A DNA stretch of 64,000 nucleotides, from NCBI RefSeq assembly GCF_015207705.1, contig NZ_JADEWI010000037.1, forward strand, positions 1-64,000, given 5' to 3'. Positions 9,480 to 19,362 of the stretch are shown here, piece after piece. A program made the translations under genes and the position numbers. A model generated the notes under the pieces. The model ran no database searches. It saw only the letters and a list, made by a program, of their open reading frames with translations, and had not been told where the DNA came from. Positions within the stretch are counted from its first letter, which is position 1, and every line of letters starts with the position of its first letter. Source of the DNA: Nostoc sp. LEGE 06077. GTDB lineage: Bacteria > Cyanobacteriota > Cyanobacteriia > Cyanobacteriales > Nostocaceae.

Positions 9480-10130
9480 TTTGAAAACCACTTGCAATAA
9501 ACAATCTCAATTGAAACGGCAGAGACCCAATAGTGTGAACGAGTATGAATTTTTTCGGGCGAAAATACAATCTCTCGCTGGTTACATCATCGATTCAGCC
9601 GCAAGATATAGTAGGGGATAGGTTACAGGTTACAGGTTACAGGGTTGAAAAGCTTTTACTGCCTCAGTTTTATGATTTATCGTTTTAATTTGATGTAAGC
9701 CACGCCCATCAATCATCCAACAATCTGCATCCCATAAGCTAGGCTGGGTGAGTTTGCCCCGACTGGGGAAATATCTAAACTACAAATACCATAAAAAATG
9801 TGCTGCCCAAACCACCAAAAGAGATAAAAAGTTGCTGGTAGTTTTAGCGGAATATATATCAGTAATAAGGGTAATTGATTTGCTACGATGATGCAGGCGA
9901 TCGCTAATAGGAATCATGAGAATTAGTCAATAATCAAAAGACAAAATTTGTCAGAATTTAGAAGTATCTATAGGATTCGCAAATTAATTCATCAAATATT
10001 TCTCCTGACTCTTTAAACCTTCTGACGGATGTATTCTGACTCCTGAATACTTACCAAAATTTCACACTGCATACTTTTCCTTGTGTCAATATTGGAATCA
10101 GACTGCGTTGCATTTAACTAGGCAAACGAA
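9480..10130. other. Gene-free stretch with a heptamer tandem repeat
   Basis: About 650 bases without an intact gene between two divergently oriented signalling genes. It contains three perfect tandem GGTTACA units at 9621-9641. It also holds a short coding-like remnant on the minus strand (listed separately) and AT-rich sequence probably including the promoter of the downstream kinase. No RNA gene was recognised. Confidence 0.6.
9638..9786 (-). pseudogene. Possible C-terminal coding remnant, unidentified
   Basis: Minus-strand reading gives about 48 codons without a stop. They include the protein-like stretches 'PSLWDADCWMIDGRGLHQIK' and 'TINHKTEAVKAFQ', and end in a TAA inside the GGTTACA repeat. 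There is an in-frame TAG just upstream and no plausible start. The residue composition looks like real coding sequence, so I read it as the surviving end of a decayed gene, but the family is not recognised and chance is possible. Confidence 0.3.
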
Positions 10131-12233
10131 ATGCTGGGAAACACACTTGTTGGAAGATACCAAATTATTAGCCACTTGGGAGGTGGGGGATTTGGTGAAA
10201 CTTTTGTAGCTTGCGATACTCAGCTACCAGGTTCGCCCCAATGTGTTGTCAAAAAACTCAAGCCTCAAGCCAGCAATGCAGCAACTTTAGAGATAGCTAG
10301 GCGGTTATTTGACACAGAGGCGCAGGTTCTTTATAAATTAGGTACACACGATCGCATTCCCCAATTGTTAGCCTATTTTGAAGAGAATGCCGAATTTTAT
10401 CTTGTCCAAGAATTTATCCCCGGTCATGATTTAAGTAAAGAGTTAGTTTCTGGTCAAACTTGCAGTCAAGACAAAGTTATACTAATCTTACAAGAAATAT
10501 TAGAAATTTTAGAATTTGTTCATCAACAAAATGTCATTCATCGTGATGTAAATCCCCGGAATCTACTCCGACGAGATGCTGATAACAAGTTGATTTTAAT
10601 AGATTTTGGCGCAGTCAAACAAATCACTACCCAAGTAATTACACCCGAAGGTTACACTAAGTCTACCGTGGCAATTGGTACTCCGGGTTATCTACCTAGC
10701 GAACAAGCACAAGGTTCACCAAAATATAGCAGTGATATCTATGCAGTGGGGATGATTGCAATTCAAGCTTTGACGGGAATCCCTGCTGAACAATTAGAAA
10801 AAGATGCCGAAACGAATGAAATCATCTGGGAAAATCAAGTACAAGTTTCGCCAGATTTCGCCAGATTTTTAAATAAAATGGTCTGTTATGATTTTCGTCA
10901 ACGTTATGCTTCAGCTACAGTCGCATTAGCAGCATTGAAAAAAATTAATCAGCCTGATAATCACACCATCAATATCTCTACAGGAATTTTACCCAAAAAG
11001 CTGAAAGTAGGCAAGCATGACAAAAGTTTATTTGCCAAGTTATTGTGGGCTATTTTTTTATTAGGTATTGCTGGTATAGCCTCTTTATTTGTGCTGAATA
11101 AAATTAATGCTAATAATGCTACAGAATTATCGAAACAAGGAAATACGCTGTTTGAACTGCAACGTTATCAAGATGCTTTATCTGCTTATGAACAAGCAGT
11201 TAATATTAGACCAGATTATGCTCAAGGGTGGAATGGGCAAGGTAAAACATTATTTAAATTAAAGCAATATGATGATGCTTTAGCTGCTTATGAAAAAGCT
11301 ATTCAAATTCAGCCAGATTATTTAGATGCTTGGAGTGGTAGAGGTTTTACCTTACAGAAATTGCAACGATATCCAGAAGCGATCGCCGCATTTGATAAAG
11401 CGTTACAACTCCACGATGATTACCCAGAAGTGTGGAATGCTAAGGGTGAAGTTTTCACTGAGTTAAAGCAATATGATAATGCTATTAGAGCGTATGAAAA
11501 AGCCACTGAATTAAAATCTGATTATATTGAAGCTTGGTATAGTAAAGGCTTGGCATGGCAAAATTTAAAAAATTATGATGAAGCGATCGCAGCTTATGAT
11601 AAAGTCATAGAAATTAAATCTGACTACTATCAAGCTTGGTATAATCGCGGCAACTCTCTGGTAAATTTAAATCGCTACGAAGATGCGTTTACAGCTTACG
11701 ATAAGGCGGTACAATATCAACCTAGTTATTACCAAGCGTGGTTATCGAGAGGAAATGTTCTCATTACTTTAAAACGATATGCTGAAGCCATTGAATCATT
11801 TAAGCAAGTAATTAAAAATGATTCTGACAACTATCAAGCATGGTATAATATTGGTTGGTCACAACACCAGTTGCAACGCTACGAAGACGCAATTACAGCT
11901 TATAATAAAGCCGCTAGTATTAAACGCAACGATTATCAACTGTGGTACAGTTTGGGAAATTCTCAATACAATTTGCAAAAATATCCAGAAGCGATCGCAG
12001 CTTACAATCGAGCATTACGCTACAATCCAAAACATTACGAAAGTTGGTATAGCCGAGGCAATGCCTTACTCAATTTAAACCGCTATCAAGAGGCGATCGC
12101 ATCTTACAATCAAGCTATTAAATATAAGCCAGATTATCAAGAGGCGATAACTGCACGTAACCAAGCCGAGAATCAATTACACAAAGATAAATCAAAACCC
12201 ATCATCGTTCCCACGATACCTAATGCAAATTAA
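10131..12233 (+). CDS. Membrane Ser/Thr protein kinase with C-terminal TPR repeats
   Basis: Hanks-type kinase of 700 residues. The kinase domain (about 1-275) has the glycine loop GGGGFGETF, ATP-anchoring Lys in CVVKKLKP and DFG in LIDFGAVKQ; the catalytic loop reads HRDVNPRNLL. A single membrane helix (about 300-322, 'LLWAIFLLGIAGIASLFVL') is followed by about ten TPR units (e.g. 'YDDALAAYEKAIQIQPDY'), presumably outside the cytoplasm or as a protein-docking surface. The Asn in HRDVN replaces the Lys found in most Ser/Thr kinases (HRDxK), which may affect activity. Substrates unknown. Confidence 0.92.
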   Translation: MLGNTLVGRYQIISHLGGGGFGETFVACDTQLPGSPQCVVKKLKPQASNAATLEIARRLFDTEAQVLYKLGTHDRIPQLLAYFEENAEFYLVQEFIPGHDLSKELVSGQTCSQDKVILILQEILEILEFVHQQNVIHRDVNPRNLLRRDADNKLILIDFGAVKQITTQVITPEGYTKSTVAIGTPGYLPSEQAQGSPKYSSDIYAVGMIAIQALTGIPAEQLEKDAETNEIIWENQVQVSPDFARFLNKMVCYDFRQRYASATVALAALKKINQPDNHTINISTGILPKKLKVGKHDKSLFAKLLWAIFLLGIAGIASLFVLNKINANNATELSKQGNTLFELQRYQDALSAYEQAVNIRPDYAQGWNGQGKTLFKLKQYDDALAAYEKAIQIQPDYLDAWSGRGFTLQKLQRYPEAIAAFDKALQLHDDYPEVWNAKGEVFTELKQYDNAIRAYEKATELKSDYIEAWYSKGLAWQNLKNYDEAIAAYDKVIEIKSDYYQAWYNRGNSLVNLNRYEDAFTAYDKAVQYQPSYYQAWLSRGNVLITLKRYAEAIESFKQVIKNDSDNYQAWYNIGWSQHQLQRYEDAITAYNKAASIKRNDYQLWYSLGNSQYNLQKYPEAIAAYNRALRYNPKHYESWYSRGNALLNLNRYQEAIASYNQAIKYKPDYQEAITARNQAENQLHKDKSKPIIVPTIPNAN

Positions 12234-12356
12234 AAATATAGCAGGTGACAGAATAGTAGGTTGGTTTTAGCGATAGCGTCACCCAACAAAGTTTTGATAA
12301 TGTTGGTTTCCGTTCCTCCACTCAACCGACATCTCAGCACTCAGCACTTTACTGGA

Positions 12357-13850
12357 CTAACTTCGATTATCTATTTGGGCGCGTTGTAAATTACCAGAAA
12401 AGTCAACATACACACTCTTCCATTCTGTGAACACATCTAAAGCAGTAGTTCCGGCTTCTCGGTGGCCGTTACCTGTTTGTTTAACACCACCAAAAGGTAA
12501 ATGTACTTCCGCGCCAATAGTCGGGCCGTTAATATAGGTGATACCTGCTTCAATGTCGCGCATTGCGGTAAACGCGCGGTTGATATCGCGGGTATAAATA
12601 GAAGAAGACAGACCGTAATTAGTATCATTGAGAATAGCGATCGCATCTTCAAAGGAATTAACCTCAATTAATGCCACCACAGGGCCAAATATCTCTTCAC
12701 GGGCAACGCGCATATCTGGCGTAACATTATCTAGAATAGTTGGCAAAAAGAAATTACCCTGTTGTAGTTGTCCCTCATTAGCAATTTCACCACCAATTAA
12801 TATTTTTGCACCTTCTTCACGGGCGATGTTCATATATTCATTCACCCGTTGCAATTGCCTTTGATTGATTATTGGCCCAATTTCTGTATCTGGGTTATAA
12901 CCAGCGCCCAGGCGTAACTTGCTGGTACGTTCATACAGCATTGCCGTAAACTTTTCTTTAATATCGCGGTGTAATATCAGCCGACTCGTAGCCGTACAGC
13001 GTTGCCCAGTTGTCCCAAAAGCCCCCCATACAGCACCATCTAAAGCCAGTCCTAAGTCGGCATCTTCCATCACTACTTGGGCATTCTTACCGCCCATCTC
13101 CAGACAAACACGTTTGTGAGTGCGTCCGCAAGTTGCACCTACAAAAGCACCCGTTTCCGAAGAACCAGTAAAAGAAACTAAATCAACCTGGGGATGTTCG
13201 ACTAAAGCTTTACCAACTTCTTCACCAACACCATGCACCAAGTTAACTACCCCTGCGGGTAAACCGGCGGCGGCGAAAATCTCTATGAGTTTGGTTGCAC
13301 AAGCTGGAGTATCTTCAGCAGGTTTGAGAATAACAGTATTACCACATACCAAAGCCGGCATAGCTTTCCAGCAAGGAATAGCCACAGGGAAGTTCCACGG
13401 GGTAATTAAAGCACACACACCAATGGGCATTCGCACCGTCATGGCAAATTTATTTGGCATTTCGGAAGGTGTGGTTAACCCAAACAACCGCCGCCCTTCG
13501 CCAGCACTATAAAAAGCACAGTCAATACCTTCTTGCACATCACCCCTAGCTTCGGTGAGGGGTTTACCCATTTCTCGACTAATTAATTGAGCGAGTTCTT
13601 CTTTATGCTGGAGTAATAATTCTCCCACACGAAAAATATATTCGGCTCTAGCTGGGGCAGGAACTTTCCGCCAACTGCTGTAAGCTTTGCGGGCGGCGGT
13701 AACAGCTTTATCAACATCCTCAGCTTGAGAACGGGGAAAGGTGGCGACAACTTCGCTTACCAAAGCAGGGTTATAACTTTCGAGAATATTTCCTGTCGTA
13801 GCATCCACCCATTGACCATCAATATAATTGCGACAAGTTAGCAAAGTCAT
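12357..13850 (-). CDS. NAD(P)-dependent aldehyde dehydrogenase
   Basis: Aldehyde dehydrogenase superfamily enzyme, 497 residues (usual length), which oxidises an aldehyde to the acid. Conserved features: '[19 protein letters not shown]', 'KPAEDTP', 'FTGSSETG', catalytic Glu in LEMGGKNA and catalytic Cys in '[12 protein letters not shown]'; 'EEIFGPVVA' lies near the end. The overall pattern is closest to semialdehyde dehydrogenases (2-oxoglutarate or succinate semialdehyde type), but the substrate cannot be fixed from sequence. It begins at ATG 13850 ([16 protein letters not shown]), lies about 100 bp downstream of the cyclase gene on the same strand and may be co-transcribed. Confidence 0.92.
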   Translation of the reverse strand: MTLLTCRNYIDGQWVDATTGNILESYNPALVSEVVATFPRSQAEDVDKAVTAARKAYSSWRKVPAPARAEYIFRVGELLLQHKEELAQLISREMGKPLTEARGDVQEGIDCAFYSAGEGRRLFGLTTPSEMPNKFAMTVRMPIGVCALITPWNFPVAIPCWKAMPALVCGNTVILKPAEDTPACATKLIEIFAAAGLPAGVVNLVHGVGEEVGKALVEHPQVDLVSFTGSSETGAFVGATCGRTHKRVCLEMGGKNAQVVMEDADLGLALDGAVWGAFGTTGQRCTATSRLILHRDIKEKFTAMLYERTSKLRLGAGYNPDTEIGPIINQRQLQRVNEYMNIAREEGAKILIGGEIANEGQLQQGNFFLPTILDNVTPDMRVAREEIFGPVVALIEVNSFEDAIAILNDTNYGLSSSIYTRDINRAFTAMRDIEAGITYINGPTIGAEVHLPFGGVKQTGNGHREAGTTALDVFTEWKSVYVDFSGNLQRAQIDNRS

Positions 13851-13960
13851 AATTAGTATTTAAAAATTTCTTTTAGATAATTGCTATAGATTCGATTCGC
13901 TTTCTAAGTTAACGCCTAGTTTCCAGAATGGGCAGAAGACGAAAAAGTTATACACAAAAG

Positions 13961-14662
13961 TTAAGGCACAAAAGCCAACACACCCACAGGAGAACCAGAA
14001 CCACCACGTAATCTGAGAATTGCGATCGCTAATGTACTACCTTTAGGCGGCAGTTGATCTAAGTTAGTCAAATTTTCCAAAACAATGCCTTGCTGTGCCA
14101 AAACTAAGCGGTTAGTTGTAAAACTCTGATCCTGTCCAGGGTCAACACCATGAGTATCAATTCCTACACCAGCAATGTGCCGTTCCTTGAGCAAAAACTG
14201 TGTAGCATCACGACTAAACCCTGGAAAGTGCATAATTCCTTGGGCATCTTGGTTAAAGAATGCGTTTCTATCTGTCCATTTATGCTGCCAGCCAGTATAC
14301 AGTAGCACTAAACTGCCGCTGTCAATTTCACCGTATTTTTCCTCCCAAGTTAAAATATCGGCAATACTCAAAGCATAATCAGGATAATTAATTGCAACTT
14401 CGCAGATATCTATCACTACCGCCGATAAAACCAGTGATTCCGCCGGATAGTCATCAATTCCTACACCAGTAGTTACAAAACTGTTAGGGGCGTTGATATG
14501 AGTAGCACTATGTTCCCCCAGAGAAAAACTCCGTAGATAGTAGCCATCATCGGCGATATCCGCAACAGTCATAAATTCTACTGGTGGGTCGCCCGGCCAT
14601 AAAGGAATATTTCTATCAATAATCTGGCTTAAGTGTATAATTCGTGAGTAAGTAATTTGCAT
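13961..14662 (-). CDS. Cyclase family protein (kynurenine formamidase-like metal hydrolase)
   Basis: Putative metal-dependent hydrolase of the cyclase/KynB family. The core starts 'IIHLSQIIDRNIPLWPGDPP' and contains the family's metal-binding region 'GEHSATHINAPNSF' (usual form HxGTHxDxP) and a later 'GIDTHGVDPGQ'. The open frame extends to 14743, but the preceding 27 residues are not family-like; the ATG at 14662 (MQITYSRIIHL) gives about 233 residues, close to the usual length. The Thr-His-Ile-Asn variant replaces the common Thr-His-x-Asp. The true substrate is unknown. Confidence 0.85.
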   Translation of the reverse strand: MQITYSRIIHLSQIIDRNIPLWPGDPPVEFMTVADIADDGYYLRSFSLGEHSATHINAPNSFVTTGVGIDDYPAESLVLSAVVIDICEVAINYPDYALSIADILTWEEKYGEIDSGSLVLLYTGWQHKWTDRNAFFNQDAQGIMHFPGFSRDATQFLLKERHIAGVGIDTHGVDPGQDQSFTTNRLVLAQQGIVLENLTNLDQLPPKGSTLAIAILRLRGGSGSPVGVLAFVP

Positions 14663-14770
14663 AAATACTGTGGCGATAAGCCTAAAGGCATGGCTTCCAG
14701 GTGCTAAAGCTGATGCATAAAAATATTTAGATGCTTTTCTCATCAGAGTAACAAAAGAGCGATAAGAATC

Positions 14771-15597
14771 TTATCCGCCCAAAGCAATGCCATAATCTAA
14801 TTTTTTCACAGCGTTACGGAATTTAGTTTCTGATTCGCCAGGAATAACTAAATGTTTTTCTCTCGCTAAAAAACATAGCTTGTTCATGGGGGAATCATTA
14901 GCGATTAATACTGCCAAAGCTACATCAGCACATTCTATCAATCGGGCTTGGCCGCGATCGCGTAAACTATTTCCTCTGGCTTCAATATCTACCAAAAATT
15001 GATTTACTGTCTCTAGTAATTCATGGCCACTCAGGGCTTAGAGAAATTTTCTTAATTGGGCTACGCTTTAGCCTTCTTCAATTGCACTCAGTAACTTAGC
15101 TATTTCCAACCGCCACAAAGCATCAGAAATTTTTTGGGCGTAAACATCCAACACCAGAGTATCCGCGGGTGTGAATGGTTCGCCAGTAGCCGCTATTTCT
15201 AAGTTTGGCAGCACTCGGAATACTGTCCTGACTTCCAACGGCGGCGGGGTATAGTCATTTTAGATACCTAAAGAATATGCACCCAAGGGTGTTAATTGCA
15301 AACACAACCGTCCGGCTGAGAAATATGTAAGTCATCTGTTCCCCATAGATCGGTGTAATCAAGGCAAATACTGCCTGGGTGAACGTAGGCAATATTTATC
15401 ATCCCCAAAGTGGCAAGATATTTAAATAGCAAACATAAAGCATATCTGCTTTGCAGAATCTCCCAATCATCGCCATTATTACCTAAGCTACCGTAATGGG
15501 AATCACTAATATACAAATTCAAAGGATTGCGGGTGACTTCAAAATCGTAGCCTTTGACAAGAATACAGCAAAACAGTTTATTCACACCCAATCAACG
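14771..15597 (-). pseudogene. Decayed gene with helicase-associated-like C-terminal region (nonsense and frameshift mutations)
   Basis: One continuous protein can be read on the minus strand only by ignoring several lesions. The first piece (15597-15295) includes 'EVTRNPLNLYISDSHYGSLG' and 'YTDLWGTDDL'. A frameshift near 15300 leads into 'QLTPLGAYSLGI', then an in-frame TAA, then 'EVRTVFRVLPNLEIAATGEP' and 'TPADTLVLDVYAQKISDALW'. Two further in-frame TAA codons follow (after SAIEEG and RKFL), and the last piece ends 'LDYGIALGG'. Both later stops could arise from CAA by one C-to-T change. The 5' end is missing. The 'LPNLEI...' region resembles the pattern of an XPB-type helicase-associated domain; that assignment is tentative. 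Confidence 0.8.
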
Positions 15598-15690
15598 CCT
15601 CATAGAATACTCGGCTAAAGTTTTTCAGTGCTGAGTATTTAATACTGCTTCTGCCCCCTACCTCCTGAGTGCCGCTTCCCGCCTCTGCCT

Positions 15691-16374
15691 TTATTTCTTT
15701 TTAGAAGAATAACCTTGAGATTGATTTTCTTGGTGTAATTGTTGTCTGCCATTGGTAATAATTCTTAACATGTCTTTGAGATCTTGCTCGATATTTTCGA
15801 GGACACTATCGGCATATTGATCAGCACCATCTTCAATTTCTTGGGCTTGAGCGATCGCAGTTTGCCGCATTTGTTCTAATTCTTCCATACAAGCTTGTCG
15901 CCTGCGGTCAATTTCGGCGATGGTTTCCTGCATCATTTCCTCGCATTCTTGCTGGGTTTTGCGCCGTAGTTGTTCTGCTTCTCGTTCCGCCTGCCGAAGA
16001 ATATCACTTTCTGCCAAAATTTGCGCTCTTTTGGCTTGGGCTGCTTCGACAATCTGCTGCCCATATTCTTCCGCTTCTAACATCACTTCTTGCTTGTGTT
16101 GCAGAATCGCAGAGGCTTCCTGAAACACCGAGGGCAAGGAAACGCGAATAAAATCTAGTTGTTCAAATAATTTGTCTTCGTCTATTAATGTGCGCCCCGT
16201 CAGCGGAACTCGCCAACTAGACAAAATCAAATCTTCTAAACGGTTGAGTTCTTGCTGAATGTCTACTCCTGTTCGGGAGTTGTCCCCGTTGCCGACTCCA
16301 TTGGGATACTCTGGAGGGGCGGGATAATTGCCGTTGTGGTCGGGTTCGCTATTGGATAGTTGTTGTTGTAACAT
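15691..16374 (-). CDS. DivIVA-like coiled-coil protein
   Basis: A 227-residue charged protein. After a Pro/Asn-rich N-terminal tail (1-35) comes a conserved helix '[20 protein letters not shown]', then '[20 protein letters not shown]', then a long coiled coil rich in Glu, Gln, Ala and Arg (about 80-205), ending in a Lys-rich tail. This layout matches cyanobacterial DivIVA-domain proteins implicated in cell division or polar organisation (Cdv3-type), but membrane-binding residues of classical DivIVA are not obvious. Its first 112 bp overlap the end of coaD in another frame, so the two are probably translationally coupled. Confidence 0.75.
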   Translation of the reverse strand: MLQQQLSNSEPDHNGNYPAPPEYPNGVGNGDNSRTGVDIQQELNRLEDLILSSWRVPLTGRTLIDEDKLFEQLDFIRVSLPSVFQEASAILQHKQEVMLEAEEYGQQIVEAAQAKRAQILAESDILRQAEREAEQLRRKTQQECEEMMQETIAEIDRRRQACMEELEQMRQTAIAQAQEIEDGADQYADSVLENIEQDLKDMLRIITNGRQQLHQENQSQGYSSKKK

Positions 16375-16835
16375 TTGTGTATATCTAAAGCAATGTGCGG
16401 GGGAACAAGATGATCGACAGAACCACCAAATCTTGCGATCTCTTTTATCACACTACTACTTAAAAAACTATACTCATTTGATGTTGCGAGAAAAACTGTT
16501 TCAATTTGAGTAGAGAGAGTTTTATTCGTGTGAGCCATCTGTAATTCTACTTCAAAGTCAGAAATTGCCCGTAAACCTCGTAACAACACCTGTGCTTGGC
16601 GCTGTTGGGCATAATTCACTGTCAAGCCATCAAAACTATCCGCTTCGACATTTGGGAGATGTTGCGTAGCTATCCGAATTTGTTCTAGTCGTTCCTGCAC
16701 AGTGAATAACGGCACTTTATTCGGATTCCGCAGTACAGCTACAATTACTTGGTCAAACAGCCGACTACCGCGTTGAATAATATCGAGGTGTCCTAAGGTG
16801 ATGGGGTCAAAGCTGCCGGGATAGATAGCAATCAC
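16263..16835 (-). CDS. coaD: Phosphopantetheine adenylyltransferase
   Basis: Fourth step of coenzyme A synthesis: ATP plus 4'-phosphopantetheine gives dephospho-CoA and pyrophosphate. The start '[20 protein letters not shown]' contains the nucleotidyltransferase TxGH motif; '[19 protein letters not shown]' and the late '[13 protein letters not shown]' (ISSTxxR-type region) are also present. The core ends near residue 160; about 30 extra residues (to 190) lie entirely in the part of the gene that overlaps the next coding region. That tail is Pro/Thr-rich and not family-like. Confidence is high for function; the physiological C-terminus depends on the overlap being real. Confidence 0.95.
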   Translation of the reverse strand: MIAIYPGSFDPITLGHLDIIQRGSRLFDQVIVAVLRNPNKVPLFTVQERLEQIRIATQHLPNVEADSFDGLTVNYAQQRQAQVLLRGLRAISDFEVELQMAHTNKTLSTQIETVFLATSNEYSFLSSSVIKEIARFGGSVDHLVPPHIALDIHKCYNNNYPIANPTTTAIIPPLQSIPMESATGTTPEQE

Positions 16836-16942
16836 AATATTCGATGTATCAAAGTCATTGAGGTGATTATATCGGATTACTCTATGCTGAGTGCCGAGTT
16901 TTGAGTGCTGAGTAAAAAGTATTGTCCCCTGTCCCCTATAAC

Positions 16943-17860
16943 CTAAAGTCTATACTGCTGATAAACTTCACTTGCCGCACGATGCAACAGAGAATGTCGC
17001 CATACCAAAGATTTCATATCATCAGCGTAGCCTCCACCAATGACACAGGCGACTGGATAACCTGCACTGACACAGGTAGTTAAAACTTGCATTTCGCGGC
17101 GGAAAAGACCAGTATCCGTTAAGGCTAATTTTCCCAAGCGATCGCATATATGGGGATCAACACCAGCATCGTAAAATACTAAATCTGGCTGAATACCCGA
17201 TAACAAATCTGGCAAATATTTTGCCAAAGTTTGCAAATAGTCATCATCTTCCATTCCTATGGGGAGGGGAACATCTAAATCGCTGTGTTGTTTTGTACCG
17301 GGAAAATTGACTTCACAGTGCATCGAAAAAGTAAACACATTTTCATCATCAGCAAAAATAAAAGCAGTACCGTCTCCTTGATGCACATCCAAATCTATAA
17401 TCAAGATTTTCTGCACCAGTCCCAGTTTTTGCAAAACACGAGATGCGATCGCTAAATCATTGAAAATACAAAAACCAGATCCATAACTGGGAAAGGCGTG
17501 ATGAGTACCACCAGCCGTATTGCAAGCTAAACCCTTTGCTAAAGCCATCTGGGCTGTCAGTATCGTACCACCAACCGCTACACAGGTACGATTCACTAAG
17601 GCAGGACTCCAAGGCAAGCCAATCCGCCGTTGTGCTTTCGCATCTAAAGTTCCCTGGCAATATGCTTGAACATAGTCTGGTGTATGCACTAACTCAATTA
17701 AATCTTGCGGTGGGAGTTGTGGAATGTGAAACTGTTCTGCTTGGGCTACACCATCATTTAGTAACAATTCATACAATTTACTAAACTTAGACATCGGGAA
17801 ACGATGCCCTTCCGGTAAAGGTGCAACATAGTTTGGGTGATAAATTATCGGCAAGTGCAT
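16943..17860 (-). CDS. Histone deacetylase-family (acetylpolyamine amidohydrolase-like) deacetylase
   Basis: Zinc hydrolase of the HDAC/acetoin-utilisation/acetylpolyamine amidohydrolase superfamily, 305 residues. Active-site signatures: '[20 protein letters not shown]' (His-His pair), the metal ligands in [10 protein letters not shown], 'FYDAGVDPH', and a late '[10 protein letters not shown]' with the usual Gly-Gly-Gly-Tyr. The likely role is removal of acetyl groups from proteins or small amines in the cytoplasm. It is on the same strand as coaD but about 110 bp upstream, with repeats in between, so probably a separate unit. Confidence 0.92.
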   Translation of the reverse strand: MHLPIIYHPNYVAPLPEGHRFPMSKFSKLYELLLNDGVAQAEQFHIPQLPPQDLIELVHTPDYVQAYCQGTLDAKAQRRIGLPWSPALVNRTCVAVGGTILTAQMALAKGLACNTAGGTHHAFPSYGSGFCIFNDLAIASRVLQKLGLVQKILIIDLDVHQGDGTAFIFADDENVFTFSMHCEVNFPGTKQHSDLDVPLPIGMEDDDYLQTLAKYLPDLLSGIQPDLVFYDAGVDPHICDRLGKLALTDTGLFRREMQVLTTCVSAGYPVACVIGGGYADDMKSLVWRHSLLHRAASEVYQQYRL

Positions 17861-18003
17861 ATTATGTATTTTTCATCATATTTCTGATGTTAAATATACC
17901 TAAAGGTGAAGAAAGTACTTTATTTGCCAGATGCGTTTCACTAATAATTGTTTTATAATATTTCTTTAATTTTTGTTGTTAAACTTAAAAAATCAAATTA
18001 ACT

Positions 18004-19023
18004 ATGACGCAATGGATTTTACCAGCCGCACTTATTTTAGTTAGCTTACTGACTGGATTTGTTTGTGAAAAATTTTTATTTCACAAGTTAAAAAAAATTA
18101 TTATTCAGAAGCAAATTCCGGGAAGCAGGATAATTTTCCAAGCTTTACATCGAGTAACTTTTATTTGGTTTATATTGGCTGGGGTTTCATCGGCTTTAGT
18201 TGCGGCTTCTCCTAACATAAGCACCGAATTAAAGATTGTCATCGAAAGAATTATTACAATTATTTTTCTATGTTCAGTTACTTTGGTTTTAGCAAGACTG
18301 AGTGGTGGTTTTGTCAATTTATTTATTCGCAAAACCGAAGGAGTTCCCACCTCACTAATTTCTAATCTTGTAAAGACCGCCGTTTTAGTTTTAGGTGCGC
18401 TAATTATATTACAAACAGTAGGTGTACAAGTAACACCGATAGTTACAACTTTAGGAATTGGTGGTATTGCTGTAGGTTTAGCACTGCAAGATACTCTAGC
18501 AAATTTATTTTCCGGTTTTTATCTAATTATTTCCAAACAGGTGAGAACAGGAGATTATGTCAAATTAGATGCTGGACATGAAGGTTACGTCACAGATATT
18601 ACTTGGCGGAATACTACGATTAAAGAGCTTTCCAATAATGTGGTGATTGTACCTAATTCTAAATTAGCATCGGCAATTTTTACTAACTATCATTTACCTG
18701 CGAAAGAAATCACTTTAACGATAAATGTTGGGGTAAGTTACGAGAGTGATTTAGAGCAGGTGGAAAAAGTAACTGTCGAAGTTGCCAAAGAGGTAATGCA
18801 AGAAATTGCTCCAGAATTAATGCAAAATCAGCCATATATTAGATTTCATACTTTTGGAGATTTTAGTATAGATTTTACTCTTTATATGCGAGTAAGTGAA
18901 TACTTTGATCAAAGAATGGGTAAACATTTATTTGTTAAAAAGCTGCACAAACGTTATCAAGAATTAGGAATTTCCATTCCCTTCCCCATTCGTGATATTT
19001 ATGTTCACAATAATGTCAATTAA
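18004..19023 (+). CDS. Small-conductance mechanosensitive channel (MscS family)
   Basis: Integral membrane channel that opens on membrane tension. Hydrophobic helices lie at about 4-25, 48-70, 78-100 and 118-140. The pore-lining helix region contains the Gly/Ala-rich 'TTLGIGGIAVGLALQDTLAN', followed by the cytoplasmic beta domain ('GDYVKLDAGHEGYVTDITWR', 'NNVVIVPNSKLASAIFTNY'). Length 339 residues, near the minimal MscS architecture with one extra N-terminal helix. Starts with ATG after an AT-rich leader; divergent from the deacetylase gene. Confidence 0.93.
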   Translation: MTQWILPAALILVSLLTGFVCEKFLFHKLKKIIIQKQIPGSRIIFQALHRVTFIWFILAGVSSALVAASPNISTELKIVIERIITIIFLCSVTLVLARLSGGFVNLFIRKTEGVPTSLISNLVKTAVLVLGALIILQTVGVQVTPIVTTLGIGGIAVGLALQDTLANLFSGFYLIISKQVRTGDYVKLDAGHEGYVTDITWRNTTIKELSNNVVIVPNSKLASAIFTNYHLPAKEITLTINVGVSYESDLEQVEKVTVEVAKEVMQEIAPELMQNQPYIRFHTFGDFSIDFTLYMRVSEYFDQRMGKHLFVKKLHKRYQELGISIPFPIRDIYVHNNVN

Positions 19024-19092
19024 AGCTATAGGAATCCGACTTGATTGTTGAAATTAATTGTGTAGGTAGGGAACAGGGGGCAGAAAAAGAAG

Positions 19093-19121
19093 TATAGCCG
19101 TAGTCACTTAGGTTAGGACAG
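19093..19121. repeat. Dispersed repeat, copy 1 (tatagccgtagtcacttagg type)
   Basis: The 29 bases match, in reverse complement with a few changes, the sequence at 60241-60267 (ctgtcttaacttaagtgact followed by acgg). They lie in intergenic DNA beside other short tandem repeats, suggesting a dispersed small repeat family. Confidence 0.5.
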
Positions 19122-19254
19122 TTTTGATAGCTTAAAGACTTCATGATACTGGGTTTCCACTCAGCACTCAGCACTTTGCTATAACAGCGGTGTAATGAGT
19201 TTTTTTCTCCAAATCAAATATGATTCCTGTAGTAGCCAAATATCTGGGTAAAAA

Positions 19255-19302
19255 AAAAGTAAAAGGTAGACAATAAAAAATAATTTTTACCTTTTACTTT
19301 TG
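19255..19302. terminator. Inverted repeat, probable bidirectional terminator
   Basis: The arms AAAAGTAAAAGGTA and TACCTTTTACTTTT are perfectly complementary, with an A-run on the left and a T-run on the right. It sits between the convergent mscS-type and SLH-protein genes, so it could end transcription from both sides. Confidence 0.6.
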
Positions 19303-19362
19303 AGTTTTATCCTACTGTGCATTGGTAGAAACTATGAAGAGCGTTTCTACAAAACTTGAATC

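Noticed and set aside
13120-13512. 130-codon open frame opposite the aldehyde dehydrogenase
   Set aside because: It is antisense to a strongly conserved gene and has a codon pattern that mirrors that gene.
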